Part shown: positions 50,551-59,241 of the stretch, one piece after another
Layout: each line of letters begins with the position of its first letter
Numbering within the stretch: position 1 is the stretch's first letter
From: Bradyrhizobium cytisi
Lineage (GTDB): Bacteria; Pseudomonadota; Alphaproteobacteria; Rhizobiales; Xanthobacteraceae
DNA: 64,000 nucleotides
Direction of reading: 5' to 3'
Assembly (NCBI RefSeq): GCF_008123515.1
Contig: NZ_VSSR01000042.1
Span: forward strand, 62,001-126,000
The notes under the pieces: model-generated
The model's input: the letters and a program-made list of their open reading frames with translations, nothing else
Database searches by the model: none
Told to the model about the DNA's origin: nothing
Position numbers and translations under genes: made by a program

Positions 50551-51960
50551 TCAGCCCGAATAGTACATGTCGAACTCGACCGGGTGCGGTGTCATTTCGA
50601 AGCGCTCGACTTCCGTCATTTTCAGCTCGATGTAGCTGTCGATGAAGTCGTCGTCGAACACGCCGCCGGCCTTGAGGAAGCCGCGGTCCTTGTCGAGGCT
50701 TTCGAGCGCCTCGCGGAGCGAGCCGCACACCGTCGGGATCTGCTTCAGCTCTTCCTTCGGCAGGTCGTAGAGATCCTTGTCCATTGCCGGACCCGGATCG
50801 ATCTTGTTCTTGATGCCGTCGAGGCCGGCCATCAGCATCGCCGCGAAGCCGAGATAGGGATTGGCGAGCGGATCGGGAAAGCGCACCTCGACGCGCTTGG
50901 CCTTCGGCGAAGCGGTGTAGGGGATGCGGCAGGAGGCCGATCGGTTGCGCGCAGAGTAGGCGAGCAGCACCGGCGCCTCATAGCCCGGGACCAGACGCTT
51001 GTAGGAGTTGGTCGACGGGTTGGTGAAGGCGTTGATGGCCTTGGCGTGCTTGATGATGCCGCCGATATAGTGGAGGCAGGTCTCCGACAGGTCGGCATAT
51101 TTGTTGCCGGCGAACACCGGCTTGCCGTCCTTCCAGATCGACTGGTGCACGTGCATGCCCGAGCCATTGTCGCCAAAGACCGGCTTCGGCATGAAGGTGG
51201 CGGTCTTGCCGTAGATGTGCGCGACCTGGTGGATGCAGTATTTGTAGATCTGCAGATGGTCGGCCATCAGCGTCAGCGTGTCGAACTTCATGCCGAGCTC
51301 GTGCTGGGCTGATGCGACCTCGTGGTGATGCTTCTCGACCTTGACGCCCATCTTGGCCATGGCGCCGAGCATCTCGGAGCGCATGTCCTGCACGGAGTCC
51401 TGCGGCGGGACAGGGAAGTAGCCGCTCTTGGTGCGGATACGGTGGCCGAGATTGCCGCCCTCATATTCGGTGTCGGTGTTGGTCGGCAGCTCCGAGGAGT
51501 CAAGCCTGAAACCGGTGTTGTAGGGACCGGAGGAGAAGCGCACGTCGTCGAACACGAAGAACTCGGCCTCGGGGCCGACGAAGACGGTGTCGCCCACGCC
51601 CATCGACTTCACCATGGCTTCGGCCTTCTTGGCGATGCCGCGGGGGTCGCGGTTGTAGGGCTCGCCGGTGGTCGGCTCGAGCACGTCGCAGGTGATGACC
51701 ATGGTGGTCTCGGCGAAGAACGGATCGATCGTCGCGGTCACCGGATCGGGCATCAGGCACATGTCGGACTCGTTGATCGCCTTCCAGCCGGCGATCGAGG
51801 AGCCGTCGAACATCGTTCCTTCGGCGAAAATGTCCTCATCGATCATGCTGACGTCGAACGTCACGTGCTGCCACTTGCCGCGCGGATCGGTGAAGCGCAG
51901 GTCGACGTACTTGACGTCGTTGTCCTTGATCGATTTCAGGACGTCTTTGGCGGTCTTCAT
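50551..51960 (-). CDS. glnA: Glutamine synthetase type I
   Basis: A 469-residue GSI-beta. Metal and substrate motifs: DLRFTDPRGKWQHVTF early, EAEFFVFDDV, MPKPVFGDNGSGMHVHQSIW, the ATP-binding KRLVPGYEAPVLLAYSARNR, and RIPYTASPKAKRVEVRFPDP. The adenylylation Tyr is in DKDLYDLPKEE (Tyr398), so the enzyme is controlled by GlnE, as expected with PII next door. It makes glutamine from glutamate and ammonia. glnB lies upstream on the same strand, 150 bp away, with an intervening hairpin. The ATG at 51960 follows AAAAGGGG. Confidence 0.98.
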   Translation of the reverse strand: MKTAKDVLKSIKDNDVKYVDLRFTDPRGKWQHVTFDVSMIDEDIFAEGTMFDGSSIAGWKAINESDMCLMPDPVTATIDPFFAETTMVITCDVLEPTTGEPYNRDPRGIAKKAEAMVKSMGVGDTVFVGPEAEFFVFDDVRFSSGPYNTGFRLDSSELPTNTDTEYEGGNLGHRIRTKSGYFPVPPQDSVQDMRSEMLGAMAKMGVKVEKHHHEVASAQHELGMKFDTLTLMADHLQIYKYCIHQVAHIYGKTATFMPKPVFGDNGSGMHVHQSIWKDGKPVFAGNKYADLSETCLHYIGGIIKHAKAINAFTNPSTNSYKRLVPGYEAPVLLAYSARNRSASCRIPYTASPKAKRVEVRFPDPLANPYLGFAAMLMAGLDGIKNKIDPGPAMDKDLYDLPKEELKQIPTVCGSLREALESLDKDRGFLKAGGVFDDDFIDSYIELKMTEVERFEMTPHPVEFDMYYSG

Positions 51961-52051
51961 GCATACCCCTTTTGGCTCTGCGGGTCGGTTTCCAGGTGAG
52001 CAGATTCGTTCTCGCTTTCGGCGAGTTGGCGCAACCGCACAAACGAAATCA

Positions 52052-52067
52052 GGCCGCCGAAGCAGCC
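52052..52067 (-). terminator. Weak attenuator-like hairpin between glnB and glnA
   Basis: On the minus strand GGCTGC-TTCG-GCGGCC forms a 6-bp stem (one G-U pair) with a UUCG tetraloop 44 bp after the glnB stop, followed by TGATTTCGTTT. The T tract is poor, so it may end only part of the glnB transcripts, letting some continue into glnA. Confidence 0.4.
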
Positions 52068-52110
52068 TTTTTTCTTTCAGAGTGTCGCAAGATTCGGGAT
52101 AGCACCCGGC

Positions 52111-52449
52111 TCAGATAGCGTCCAGCCCGGATTCGCCGGTTCGGATGCGGATCGCCTCCTCGATATTGGAGACGAAAATCTTGCCGTCGCCGATGCGCCC
52201 GGTTTGCGCGGCGCGGCGGATCGCGTCGATCGCGCGCTCGACCAGGTCGTCGCCGATCACGATCTCGATCTTCACCTTGGGCAGGAAGTCGACGATGTAT
52301 TCTGCGCCCCGGTAGAGCTCGGCATGGCCCTTCTGCCGGCCAAAGCCCTTGGCTTCGGTCACGGTGATGCCTTGCAGGCCAACTTCCTGAAGCGCTTCCT
52401 TCACCTCGTCGAGCTTGAACGGCTTGATGATGGCTTCGATTTTCTTCAC
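52111..52449 (-). CDS. glnB: Nitrogen regulatory protein PII
   Basis: GTG 52449 (GGGAGG 6 nt upstream) gives the standard 112 residues beginning MKKIEAIIKPFKLDEVKEAL; the frame to 52476 is not used. The T-loop with uridylylation Tyr51 (GHAELYRGAEY), the ATP/2-oxoglutarate-binding GFGRQKG and the C-terminal B/C-loop region TGRIGDGKIFVSNIEEAIRI are intact. It senses 2-oxoglutarate and ATP/ADP and controls GlnE, NtrB and other targets. A sigma-54-type promoter lies ~170 bp upstream. GlnK is the alternative name, but position before glnA and no amtB favour GlnB. Confidence 0.96.
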   Translation of the reverse strand: MKKIEAIIKPFKLDEVKEALQEVGLQGITVTEAKGFGRQKGHAELYRGAEYIVDFLPKVKIEIVIGDDLVERAIDAIRRAAQTGRIGDGKIFVSNIEEAIRIRTGESGLDAI

Positions 52450-52827
52450 TGCGCGCCTCCCGGCCTGGTCGATCAAATAGCAACGTCTTCGTCAGGATGC
52501 GCTTTATCTCACGCACGATCTTGTCTTCGCTATGCCGGGACCTGACCAGCCCGGCAACAACGGCCGGCCACACCCAGATATTGCAGTGAGCACGACGAAC
52601 CGAAGCGGCTTCCTCGAAAGCAGGGTCTATGCCAAGTTGCAAATGCCCTGATTATTGGAGCGTTATCAGCCTTTTAACGAGCATCTCTGATAGGTGGAGC
52701 CGACCGCTCAAAATACCGCAGACTACGAAATAGGCAAACGGTTCAATATCTATGCAGTTCGTTGTCCCGTTGTCTGGATCGGCACGGAACGTGCCTGTTG
52801 AAAAGGCGTTTGGACCAGGGAAGTGGC
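52450..52827. other. Divergent regulatory region of glnB and nnr
   Basis: About 380 bp without a gene. It contains the sigma-54-type promoter for glnB (52619-52634), an inverted repeat TGCCGGG/CCCGGCA (52533-52539, 52550-52556) in the glnB leader, and the perfect palindrome GGCACG-GAA-CGTGCC (52781-52795) near nnr. The palindrome could be an activator site for glnB. Confidence 0.5.
52619..52634 (-). promoter_or_regulatory. glnB: Sigma-54-type (-24/-12) promoter of glnB
   Basis: On the minus strand TTGGCATAGACCCTGC has the invariant GG and GC elements separated by exactly 10 nt, matching TGGCAC-N5-TTGC with small deviations. It lies ~170 bp before the glnB start. NtrC-dependent expression of glnB has been reported in Bradyrhizobium, which fits this site. 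The enhancer itself was not identified with certainty. Confidence 0.6.
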
Positions 52828-54327
52828 ATGGAAGTTCTAACCACCGCCGAAATGCAGCGGGCTGATCAACTCAGCATCACGGCCGGCACGCCCGGCTTCA
52901 AGCTGATGCTGAGCGCGGGCCAGGCGGTAGCGGGCGCCGCCAGAGCACTGGTGGAGGCGGGGCCGATCCTGATCGTGGCTGGCCCCGGCAACAATGGCGG
53001 TGACGGTTTTGTCGCAGCCGCCGAGCTCGCCGCACAAGGGCGCGAGGTCTCGGTCATCCTGATGTGCGAGCGGGATCAGCTCCAGGGCGACGCAGCCTCC
53101 GCCGCGCGCGGCTGGAAGCACCCGGTGCTGCCGTTCAATCCGCAGGCGATTGGAAAGCCGGCGCTGATCATCGACGCGCTGTTCGGTGCGGGTTTGAGCC
53201 GTCCCGTCGACGGCGAGGCGCGGGCGATGATCGAGGCGATCAATGCCAATGGCGCGCCGGTGCTGGCGGTCGATCTCCCAAGCGGCATCAACGGCACCAG
53301 CGCGGCCGTGCTGGGCGTGGCGGTGAACGCCGCCGAGACCGTCACGTTCTTTCGCAAGAAGGCCGCGCATTTGCTGCTGCCGGGTCGCATGCATTGCGGC
53401 CGCGTGCGCGTCGCCGACATCGGCATCGACGCGCAGGTGCTCGACGAGATCGCGCCGCAGACCTTTGAGAACGATCCGGATTTCTGGGGCACCGCCTTTC
53501 CGGTGCCGCGCATCGACGGCCATAAATACGCACGCGGTCATGTGCTGGCGATCTCCGGCGATGCGGCCGCGACCGGTGCTGCGCGGCTCGCCGCCCGGGC
53601 CGCCTTGCGTGCGGGCGCCGGCCTCGTGACGCTCGCGACCCCGCGCGATGCGCTGGCGATCAATGCAGCCGCGCTGACCGCCGTGATGGTTCGCCCCGTC
53701 GACACCGTGGTCGAGTTCGGTGAGTTGCTCGGCGACAAGCGCTACAACACCTGCATGATCGGTCCCGGCGCCGGCGTCGGTGAGCAAACCTGCGATATCG
53801 TTCATACCGCCATCTCGGCACAGCGCCATGTCGTGCTCGACGCGGATGCGCTGACGAGCTTTGCCGCCAATCCCGAGCGACTGTTTGAAACGATCAAGTC
53901 TTCGCCAGAGGCCCAGGTGGTCCTGACGCCGCACGAGGGCGAGTTTCCGCGGCTGTTCTCCGACCTCAGCAACAAGACTCCGGGCCGCTCGAAGCTCGAG
54001 CGCGTCCGCGCCGCTGCCGAACGCTCCGGCGCCGTCGTGCTCTTGAAGGGCCCTGACACCACGATCGCCGCGCCTGACGGCCGCGCCACCATCGCCGCCA
54101 ACGCCCCGCCATGGCTCGCCACCGCCGGCGCCGGCGACGTGCTCGCCGGCATCATCGCAGGGCTGCTGGCGCAGGGCGTGCCGGCGTTCGAGGCCGCCAG
54201 CATCGGCGTCTGGATGCACGGCGAGGCCGCGAGCGAAGCGGGGCCCGGGCTGATCGCAGAAGATCTCACCGAGACGCTGCCGGCCGTGCACCGGCGGATC
54301 TACAACGCGCTCGGGATCGAATACTGA
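52828..54327 (+). CDS. nnr: Bifunctional NAD(P)HX epimerase/dehydratase (Nnr)
   Basis: From ATG 52828 a 499-residue two-domain repair enzyme. The N-terminal YjeF/NnrE epimerase domain starts MEVLTTAEMQRADQL and has IVAGPGNNGGDGFVAA and AVDLPSGINGTS (~140). The C-terminal NnrD ribokinase-like dehydratase starts near residue 235 with HKYARGHVLAISGD and has IGPGAGVG, VLTPHEGEF and the ATP/ADP-binding TAGAGDVLAGIIAGLLAQG. Together they restore damaged (hydrated) NADH and NADPH. It stops at TGA 54325-54327, sharing one base with the next start. Adjacency to glnB is common in alphaproteobacteria. Confidence 0.95.
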   Translation: MEVLTTAEMQRADQLSITAGTPGFKLMLSAGQAVAGAARALVEAGPILIVAGPGNNGGDGFVAAAELAAQGREVSVILMCERDQLQGDAASAARGWKHPVLPFNPQAIGKPALIIDALFGAGLSRPVDGEARAMIEAINANGAPVLAVDLPSGINGTSAAVLGVAVNAAETVTFFRKKAAHLLLPGRMHCGRVRVADIGIDAQVLDEIAPQTFENDPDFWGTAFPVPRIDGHKYARGHVLAISGDAAATGAARLAARAALRAGAGLVTLATPRDALAINAAALTAVMVRPVDTVVEFGELLGDKRYNTCMIGPGAGVGEQTCDIVHTAISAQRHVVLDADALTSFAANPERLFETIKSSPEAQVVLTPHEGEFPRLFSDLSNKTPGRSKLERVRAAAERSGAVVLLKGPDTTIAAPDGRATIAANAPPWLATAGAGDVLAGIIAGLLAQGVPAFEAASIGVWMHGEAASEAGPGLIAEDLTETLPAVHRRIYNALGIEY

Positions 54328-54761
54328 TGCTCCGGCCGCTCGCGCTCGCCGACATGGGCGCGGCTGCGCAGGTCCACCGGATCGCGTTCGACCAGGCGAT
54401 GCCGTGGCTCACCGGGCTGCACACGCCGGACGAGGACCGCTGGTTCTACCGCGAGCGTGTCTTTCCGACCTGCCGCGTCTGGGGACGCTTCGACGGCGAT
54501 GAGCTGGGCGGAATCATCGCGTTTCGTGACGGCTGGATCGAGCAGCTCTACGTTCGTCCCGGCGTGCAGGGCCGCGGCTTCGGCACGGCACTGCTCGACA
54601 TCGCCAAAGCCGCCAGCGAGCGGCTCGAGCTCTGGACCTTCCAGCGCAACACACCGGGCCGGCGCTTCTATGAAGCGCGCGGGTTCAGGCTGGCCGAGGA
54701 GACCGACGGAACGCGGAACGAGGAGAAGGAGCCGGACGTCCGGTACGTTTGGACACGCTAG
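54327..54761 (+). CDS. GNAT family N-acetyltransferase
   Basis: A 144-residue GNAT protein whose ATG overlaps the nnr stop (TGATG), showing translational coupling. Motifs: MLRPLALADMGAAAQVHRIA, LGGIIAFRDGWIEQLYVRPG followed by VQGRGFGTALLDIAK (acetyl-CoA pyrophosphate-binding loop QGRGFG), and QRNTPGRRFYEARGFRLAEE. It acetylates an unknown small molecule or protein N-terminus. The frame upstream of 54327 belongs to nnr and is not part of the protein. Confidence 0.9.
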   Translation: MLRPLALADMGAAAQVHRIAFDQAMPWLTGLHTPDEDRWFYRERVFPTCRVWGRFDGDELGGIIAFRDGWIEQLYVRPGVQGRGFGTALLDIAKAASERLELWTFQRNTPGRRFYEARGFRLAEETDGTRNEEKEPDVRYVWTR

Positions 54762-54771
54762 GGCCGATGCT

Positions 54772-56076
54772 TCACTCCACCCCGTACCACCGCACCAGCC
54801 GTGGCGCGGCCCAATCGGTCACCACGGATTCGATCAGCCATCGTCCCGGCGAGGTCGCGGCGAAGGCGATGCGCTGGGTCTGGCCGGGCTCGATGGCGAG
54901 CGTGTCGAGCCAGTAGGGCTTCCAGCCATCGTCGAGCCGGTCGAGCAGGCGGAAATGATGGCCGTGCAAATGGAAGATGGTGGTGATGGGGGCGGGGTTC
55001 TTCACCGCCAGCACGACGGTCCGGCCGGCCTTGGCGGTGAATGCGGGGGCGGAGATGGTGGAGAAATTGGCTGTCCGGGTCCAGCCGGCGCCGGGTGAGC
55101 CGGGCGCGACATCGAACCGCAGGGCGCCCCTCAGGTCGAGTTTTTCGGGAAGGCCGTTCGACGGGAGCGGCTGAGGCGGCGGCAGCGGCGTGCGCCGCTC
55201 CAGTTGGCCGGAGACGGCGAGGCGCCCGATCGGGTGCGCCTCCTTGCCGTCATGCAGCACCAACGCGGCCGCCATGGCCGCATCCACAAAGGCATCGGCG
55301 CGGGCTCCGGGGGCCAGCACCAGGGCGCCGTTGCGGGCCGGGAACGGCTCCGCCGGCTGTCCGTCCAGCGCCATCACCTGGACCTCATGGCTTTCCAATT
55401 TGATTGCCAGAACAGAACGTTGCGAGCCGTTGATGAAGCGCAGCCGCAGCCGCTCGCCGGCGGAGGCTGAGAGTTCGAATGAAGTTAGCCCGTTGAGTGT
55501 GTAGAGCGGTATCGTATCTTTGGGATCCTGGCCCGGCGGCAGTGCGGTGCCGTCCTGCCTCACGCGCCATTCCTCGATCAGCAGAACCTCGTCGCGATCG
55601 ACGGCGATGCGGCTGGTCTCCTCGGCAATTACCGGAAGCGGGCGCGCAGGTTGCTTCAGGCGGTCTTCAAAGAGGCGAAAGTCGGCTACCAGGGTCCCGG
55701 CGTTTGGTATTGAAACAATTGATATTTCGGTTGCGTCCGGGGCGGTGGGCGCGCGCCCCCGCAACGGATCAGCCTGCGCCGCCCCATTGAGGCCGTACCA
55801 GACCGGCGCAAGCGGGACCGGCAGGGTATTGCGGAAGGTCACCTCACAGCGGTCGCCGCGCCTGAGATGGATGTTGCCGAGATGGCTTACGGCGGCCAGC
55901 TCCCAGATCGGTGCAGGGGGCCGATCCGGCCTCAGAGCGAGGGTCGCAGGGCGGGCCTGGAGCGCAAGCTGGGTGGTGGTAACAGGCGCTGCGCCACCGC
56001 CGAGCAAGCCCGCGGCGGAGGCCCCAAGGCCGGCCAGGACCTCGCGTCTGGATGGGGCGAAAATCCGCGGTTTCAT
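54772..56076 (-). CDS. Multicopper-oxidase-like protein lacking most copper ligands
   Basis: From ATG 56076 a 434-residue protein with a Tat signal (SRREVLAGLGASAAGLLGGG) and three cupredoxin-like domains: domain 1 with IHLRRGDRCEVTFRNTLPVP, domain 2 with LRLRFINGSQRSVLAIKLES, domain 3 with VVLAVKNPAPITTIFHLHGH. In active enzymes domain 1 has HWHG and domain 3 has HPxHLHGH and HCHxxxH with the type-1 Cys. Here domain 1 reads VWYGLN, the first His of the HLHGH block is lost, and the final block is IESVVTDW with no Cys. Normal oxidase activity is unlikely. Export by Tat and partial HLHGH retention suggest a folded, possibly metal-binding periplasmic protein. Confidence 0.85.
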   Translation of the reverse strand: MKPRIFAPSRREVLAGLGASAAGLLGGGAAPVTTTQLALQARPATLALRPDRPPAPIWELAAVSHLGNIHLRRGDRCEVTFRNTLPVPLAPVWYGLNGAAQADPLRGRAPTAPDATEISIVSIPNAGTLVADFRLFEDRLKQPARPLPVIAEETSRIAVDRDEVLLIEEWRVRQDGTALPPGQDPKDTIPLYTLNGLTSFELSASAGERLRLRFINGSQRSVLAIKLESHEVQVMALDGQPAEPFPARNGALVLAPGARADAFVDAAMAAALVLHDGKEAHPIGRLAVSGQLERRTPLPPPQPLPSNGLPEKLDLRGALRFDVAPGSPGAGWTRTANFSTISAPAFTAKAGRTVVLAVKNPAPITTIFHLHGHHFRLLDRLDDGWKPYWLDTLAIEPGQTQRIAFAATSPGRWLIESVVTDWAAPRLVRWYGVE

Positions 56077-56230
56077 AGGCGCGATCCGGACCACGCCGCG
56101 CTGGATAAGTCCAGCCATCGTGCTTACTTGAAGGGTGTCTCGATCAAGCCATTTTTTTGCTGCGAACAGGCGGGCGCATGCTATAAGCCCGCCGCCCGCG
56201 GCATCGCGGCCGGTCTTGATGCAAATTCAC

Positions 56231-56315
56231 GCGGGCGTGGCGGAACTGGTAGACGCGCTGGATTTAGGTTCCAGTGACGAAAGTTGTGGGGGTTCGAGTC
56301 CCTCCGCCCGCACCA
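56231..56315 (+). tRNA. tRNA-Leu (anticodon TAG)
   Basis: An 85-nt class II tRNA. Acceptor GCGGGCG pairs with CGCCCGC, discriminator A, encoded CCA at 56313-56315. Anticodon arm CTGGA-TTTAGGT-TCCAG with anticodon TAG at 56265-56267, long variable arm (TGACGAAAGTTGT), T-arm GGGGGTTCGAGTCCCTC. All features of tRNA-Leu reading CUA/CUG-type codons are present. Confidence 0.97.
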
Positions 56316-56494
56316 AGCGCTTTCAGCGTTTGCACGGATTACTGGGGGGCCTCGCTCCGCGCGGACGTTTTTCCGCCTGGAGCCGGGCTCGATGAACCAC
56401 CGGCGTTGAGGCGTTTGCCTCGCGCCGGATCGATTAATGACAGCGTTCCGACGCGCGAGCGTGCCGGGACCGAACGAGAAGAAGATTGGACGCC

Positions 56495-57853
56495 ATGCAG
56501 GTCACAGAAACCATCTCGGAAGGCTTGAAGCACGAGTTCAAGATCAGCGTTCCCGCCTCTGACCTCGACGCCAAGGCTGGCGCCAAGCTCGTCGACCTCA
56601 AGGACAAGGTGCGCCTCAATGGCTTCCGTCCCGGCAAGGTGCCGGTTGGCCACCTGAAGAAGGTCTATGGCCGCTCGGTGATGGCCGAGACCATCGACCA
56701 GACCATCCGCGACACCAACACCCAGCTGTTCTCCGAGCGCGGCTTCAAGCTCGCGACGGAGCCGAAGATCACCATGCCGACCGAGAAGGCCGAGGTCGAG
56801 GAACTGCTCTTGGGCAAGTCCGACCTGACCTACACGGTCGCGATCGAAGTGGTGCCCGCCATCGCGCTCGCCGACTTCAAGTCCTTCCAGGTCGAGAAGC
56901 CCGTCGCCGACGTCTCCGATTCGGACGTCGACGAGGCGATCAAGCGCATCGCCGACACCAACCGCGGCTATGCCGCCAAGGGGGAGGGCGCGAAGGCTGA
57001 ATCCGGCGACCGCGTCACCATCAGCTTCAAGGGCACCATCAACGGCGAAGCCTTCGAGGGCGGCGCCGGCGAAGGCATCCAGGTCGTGATCGGCTCCAAC
57101 ACCTTCATCCCGGGCTTCGAGGAGCAGCTCATCGGCATCGGCGCGAACGAGACGCGCACGCTGAAAGTGTCGTTCCCCAAGAACTACATGAGCGAGAAGC
57201 TCGCCGGCCAGGCGGCCGAGTTCGAGACCACCGCGACGCTGATCGAGGCGCCGCAGGATCTCACCATCGACGACGAGTTCGCCAAGACGCTTGGCCTCGA
57301 ATCGCTGGACAAGCTCAAGGAAGCCGCGCGCGAGCGGCTGGTTGCCGAATACGCCGGTGCGACGCGCCAGCGCGTCAAGCGCGCGCTGCTCGACCGTCTC
57401 GACGAGGCGCATCGCTTCGAGGCGCCGCCCTCGCTCGTCGACGAGGAGTTCAACCTGATGTGGAACTCGGTCAAGGCCGAGATGGATTCCGCCGGCAAGA
57501 CCTTTGCCGACGAGGACACCACTGAGGACAAGGCGAAGGAAGAGTACCGCAAGATCGCCGACCGCCGCGTGCGTCTCGGCCTCGTGCTCTCCGAGATCGG
57601 CGAGAAAAACAAGATCACCGTGACCGACGACGAGGTCGGCCGCGCCGTGATCGAGCGTGCCCGCTCGATGCCCGGCCGCGAGAAGGAAGTCTGGGACTAT
57701 TACCGCAGCAATGCCCAGGCGCTGGCCCAGCTTCGTGCACCGATCTACGAGGACAAGGTCGTCGACTTCATCCTCGAGCTCGCCAACGTGACCGAGAAGA
57801 AGGTCTCGCGCGAGGACCTGTACAAGGACGACGAGGAAAAGACTGCAGCCTGA
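56495..57853 (+). CDS. tig: Trigger factor
   Basis: A 452-residue ribosome-associated chaperone. From ATG 56495 (MQVTETISEGLKHEFKISVP) come the ribosome-binding signature GFRPGKVPVGHLKKVYG (~35-50), the FKBP-like PPIase domain with SGDRVTISFKGTINGEAFEG and VVIGSNTFIPGFEEQLIG (~165-215), and the helical C-terminal chaperone arms. It holds nascent chains at the exit tunnel. It begins the tig-clpP-clpX-lon set. TTG 56486 is a less likely start. Confidence 0.97.
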   Translation: MQVTETISEGLKHEFKISVPASDLDAKAGAKLVDLKDKVRLNGFRPGKVPVGHLKKVYGRSVMAETIDQTIRDTNTQLFSERGFKLATEPKITMPTEKAEVEELLLGKSDLTYTVAIEVVPAIALADFKSFQVEKPVADVSDSDVDEAIKRIADTNRGYAAKGEGAKAESGDRVTISFKGTINGEAFEGGAGEGIQVVIGSNTFIPGFEEQLIGIGANETRTLKVSFPKNYMSEKLAGQAAEFETTATLIEAPQDLTIDDEFAKTLGLESLDKLKEAARERLVAEYAGATRQRVKRALLDRLDEAHRFEAPPSLVDEEFNLMWNSVKAEMDSAGKTFADEDTTEDKAKEEYRKIADRRVRLGLVLSEIGEKNKITVTDDEVGRAVIERARSMPGREKEVWDYYRSNAQALAQLRAPIYEDKVVDFILELANVTEKKVSREDLYKDDEEKTAA

Positions 57854-57894
57854 AGGCTTTGAGACAGTCTTCTATTAAGGATGATCAGCGAACC

Positions 57895-57929
57895 GGCCCA
57901 GCTAGCCAGATGGCCGGCTGGGCCTTTTT
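57895..57929 (+). terminator. Intrinsic terminator of tig
   Basis: GGCCCAGC pairs with GCTGGGCC, with an additional inner pairing near the loop, followed by TTTTT. It lies ~40 bp after the tig stop. Confidence 0.92.
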
Positions 57930-58131
57930 GCGAGAATCAGCTTCAAGTGCCCGGTGGATTAAGCCTTAACTCGTTCCGTACTTGTCTGGCGCGAATTGGG
58001 CTATATCTGTCGGTGGAGCCTGTATCTACGCGTTCCACTTGCAAGCGTTCTTCTACCAACTTCCTGCATCACGGGACGTCCATCGGCCTTCCGGCAAAAG
58101 TGGCGACGTCCTCCGAAAACCTAGGTGACTC

Positions 58132-58764
58132 ATGCGCGATCCGGTTGAAACCTACATGAACCTCGTGCCCATGGTGGTCGAGCAGACCAACCGTGGCGAG
58201 CGCGCCTATGACATTTTCTCGCGCCTTCTGAAGGAGCGCATCATCTTCCTGACCGGGCCGGTCGAGGACGGCATGTCGACGCTGGTCGTCGCGCAGTTGC
58301 TGTTCCTTGAGGCGGAAAATCCGAAGAAGGAAATCTCGATGTACATCAACTCGCCGGGCGGCGTGGTGACGTCGGGCCTCGCGATCTACGACACCATGCA
58401 GTTCATCCGCCCGCCGGTCTCGACGCTGTGCACGGGGCAGGCCGCCTCGATGGGCTCGCTGCTGCTTGCCGCTGGCGAGAAGGACATGCGCTTCTCGCTG
58501 CCGAACGCGCGCATCATGGTGCATCAGCCCTCCGGCGGCTTCCAGGGCCAGGCCACCGACATCATGCTGCATGCTCAGGAGATCCTGAACCTGAAGAAGC
58601 GGCTCAACGAGATCTACGTGAAGCACACCGGCCAGACCTACAAGTCGATCGAGGACGCGCTGGAGCGCGACAAGTTCCTGACGGCGACCGATGCCAAGGA
58701 GTTCGGGCTGGTCGACAGGGTGATTGACAAGCGCGCCGAGGAACCGGCGGCGAAGCCTCAGTAA
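58132..58764 (+). CDS. clpP: ATP-dependent Clp protease, proteolytic subunit
   Basis: A 210-residue ClpP. The catalytic triad is visible: Ser106 in GQAASMGSLLL, His131 in IMVHQPSGG and Asp180 in LERDKFLTA. The handle region ATDIMLHAQEILNLKKRLNE and hydrophobic pocket residues for the ClpX IGF loop are normal. The product forms a 14-mer that degrades proteins delivered by ClpX or ClpA. The N-terminal MRDPVETYMNLVPMVVEQT contains the usual processing site before VPMV. ATG 58132 follows AAACCTAGGTGACTC. Confidence 0.98.
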   Translation: MRDPVETYMNLVPMVVEQTNRGERAYDIFSRLLKERIIFLTGPVEDGMSTLVVAQLLFLEAENPKKEISMYINSPGGVVTSGLAIYDTMQFIRPPVSTLCTGQAASMGSLLLAAGEKDMRFSLPNARIMVHQPSGGFQGQATDIMLHAQEILNLKKRLNEIYVKHTGQTYKSIEDALERDKFLTATDAKEFGLVDRVIDKRAEEPAAKPQ

Positions 58765-59241
58765 CGCGAGCGAGGCGGCAATATCGATCCCTGGAATTCC
58801 TCTTGCGGATTCCTTGGGGGATTCCCCGGGGATCGTCAGGGCAACGTTCACGTTAACGGCGCACTTCGCGAGGGCGCAAAAAACGCAGTTCTGCGCCCTG
58901 CGACAGGCAGAAAGTTCCGCTTTCGTGCTTGTTTTTCGTGGTAATCCAGCAACGCCGGGGTGATTTCGGTCACTTCGCCCGTGCCAAGACGTGAAATCAC
59001 GGTATTGTCACGGGTTGTCGGCGACCCCTCGATTAGCGAATTCTTGATAGTCGGGTGACAGCATGGTTGGCTACGAATGATCGGCTATGATCGCGGAGAA
59101 TCGATTGACCGTGATTCGCACGGTATGTAACGCGTAGGGTCTTTTTTGGTACGGAATTTGCTCTATTTGAGTCCCTTACCCGCGAACGTTTCGGGATGGG
59201 ACGATCGAGCGGACGGGATCGAACCGCGGACGGAGACATGA
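58765..59241. other. clpP-clpX intergenic region (477 bp)
   Basis: No gene is seen. An 8-bp inverted repeat AGGGCGCA/TGCGCCCT (58871-58878, 58892-58899) forms a hairpin but has no T tract. A TTGACC at ~59104 with AT-rich downstream sequence may be part of the clpX promoter, with imperfect spacing. The last ~60 bp, including GGACGGAGACATGA, form the clpX leader. Confidence 0.4.

Noticed and set aside
52781..52795. Canonical NtrC site
   Set aside because: GCAC and GTGC are spaced by 5 nt instead of the 7 nt of the NtrC consensus, so only a generic palindrome is claimed.
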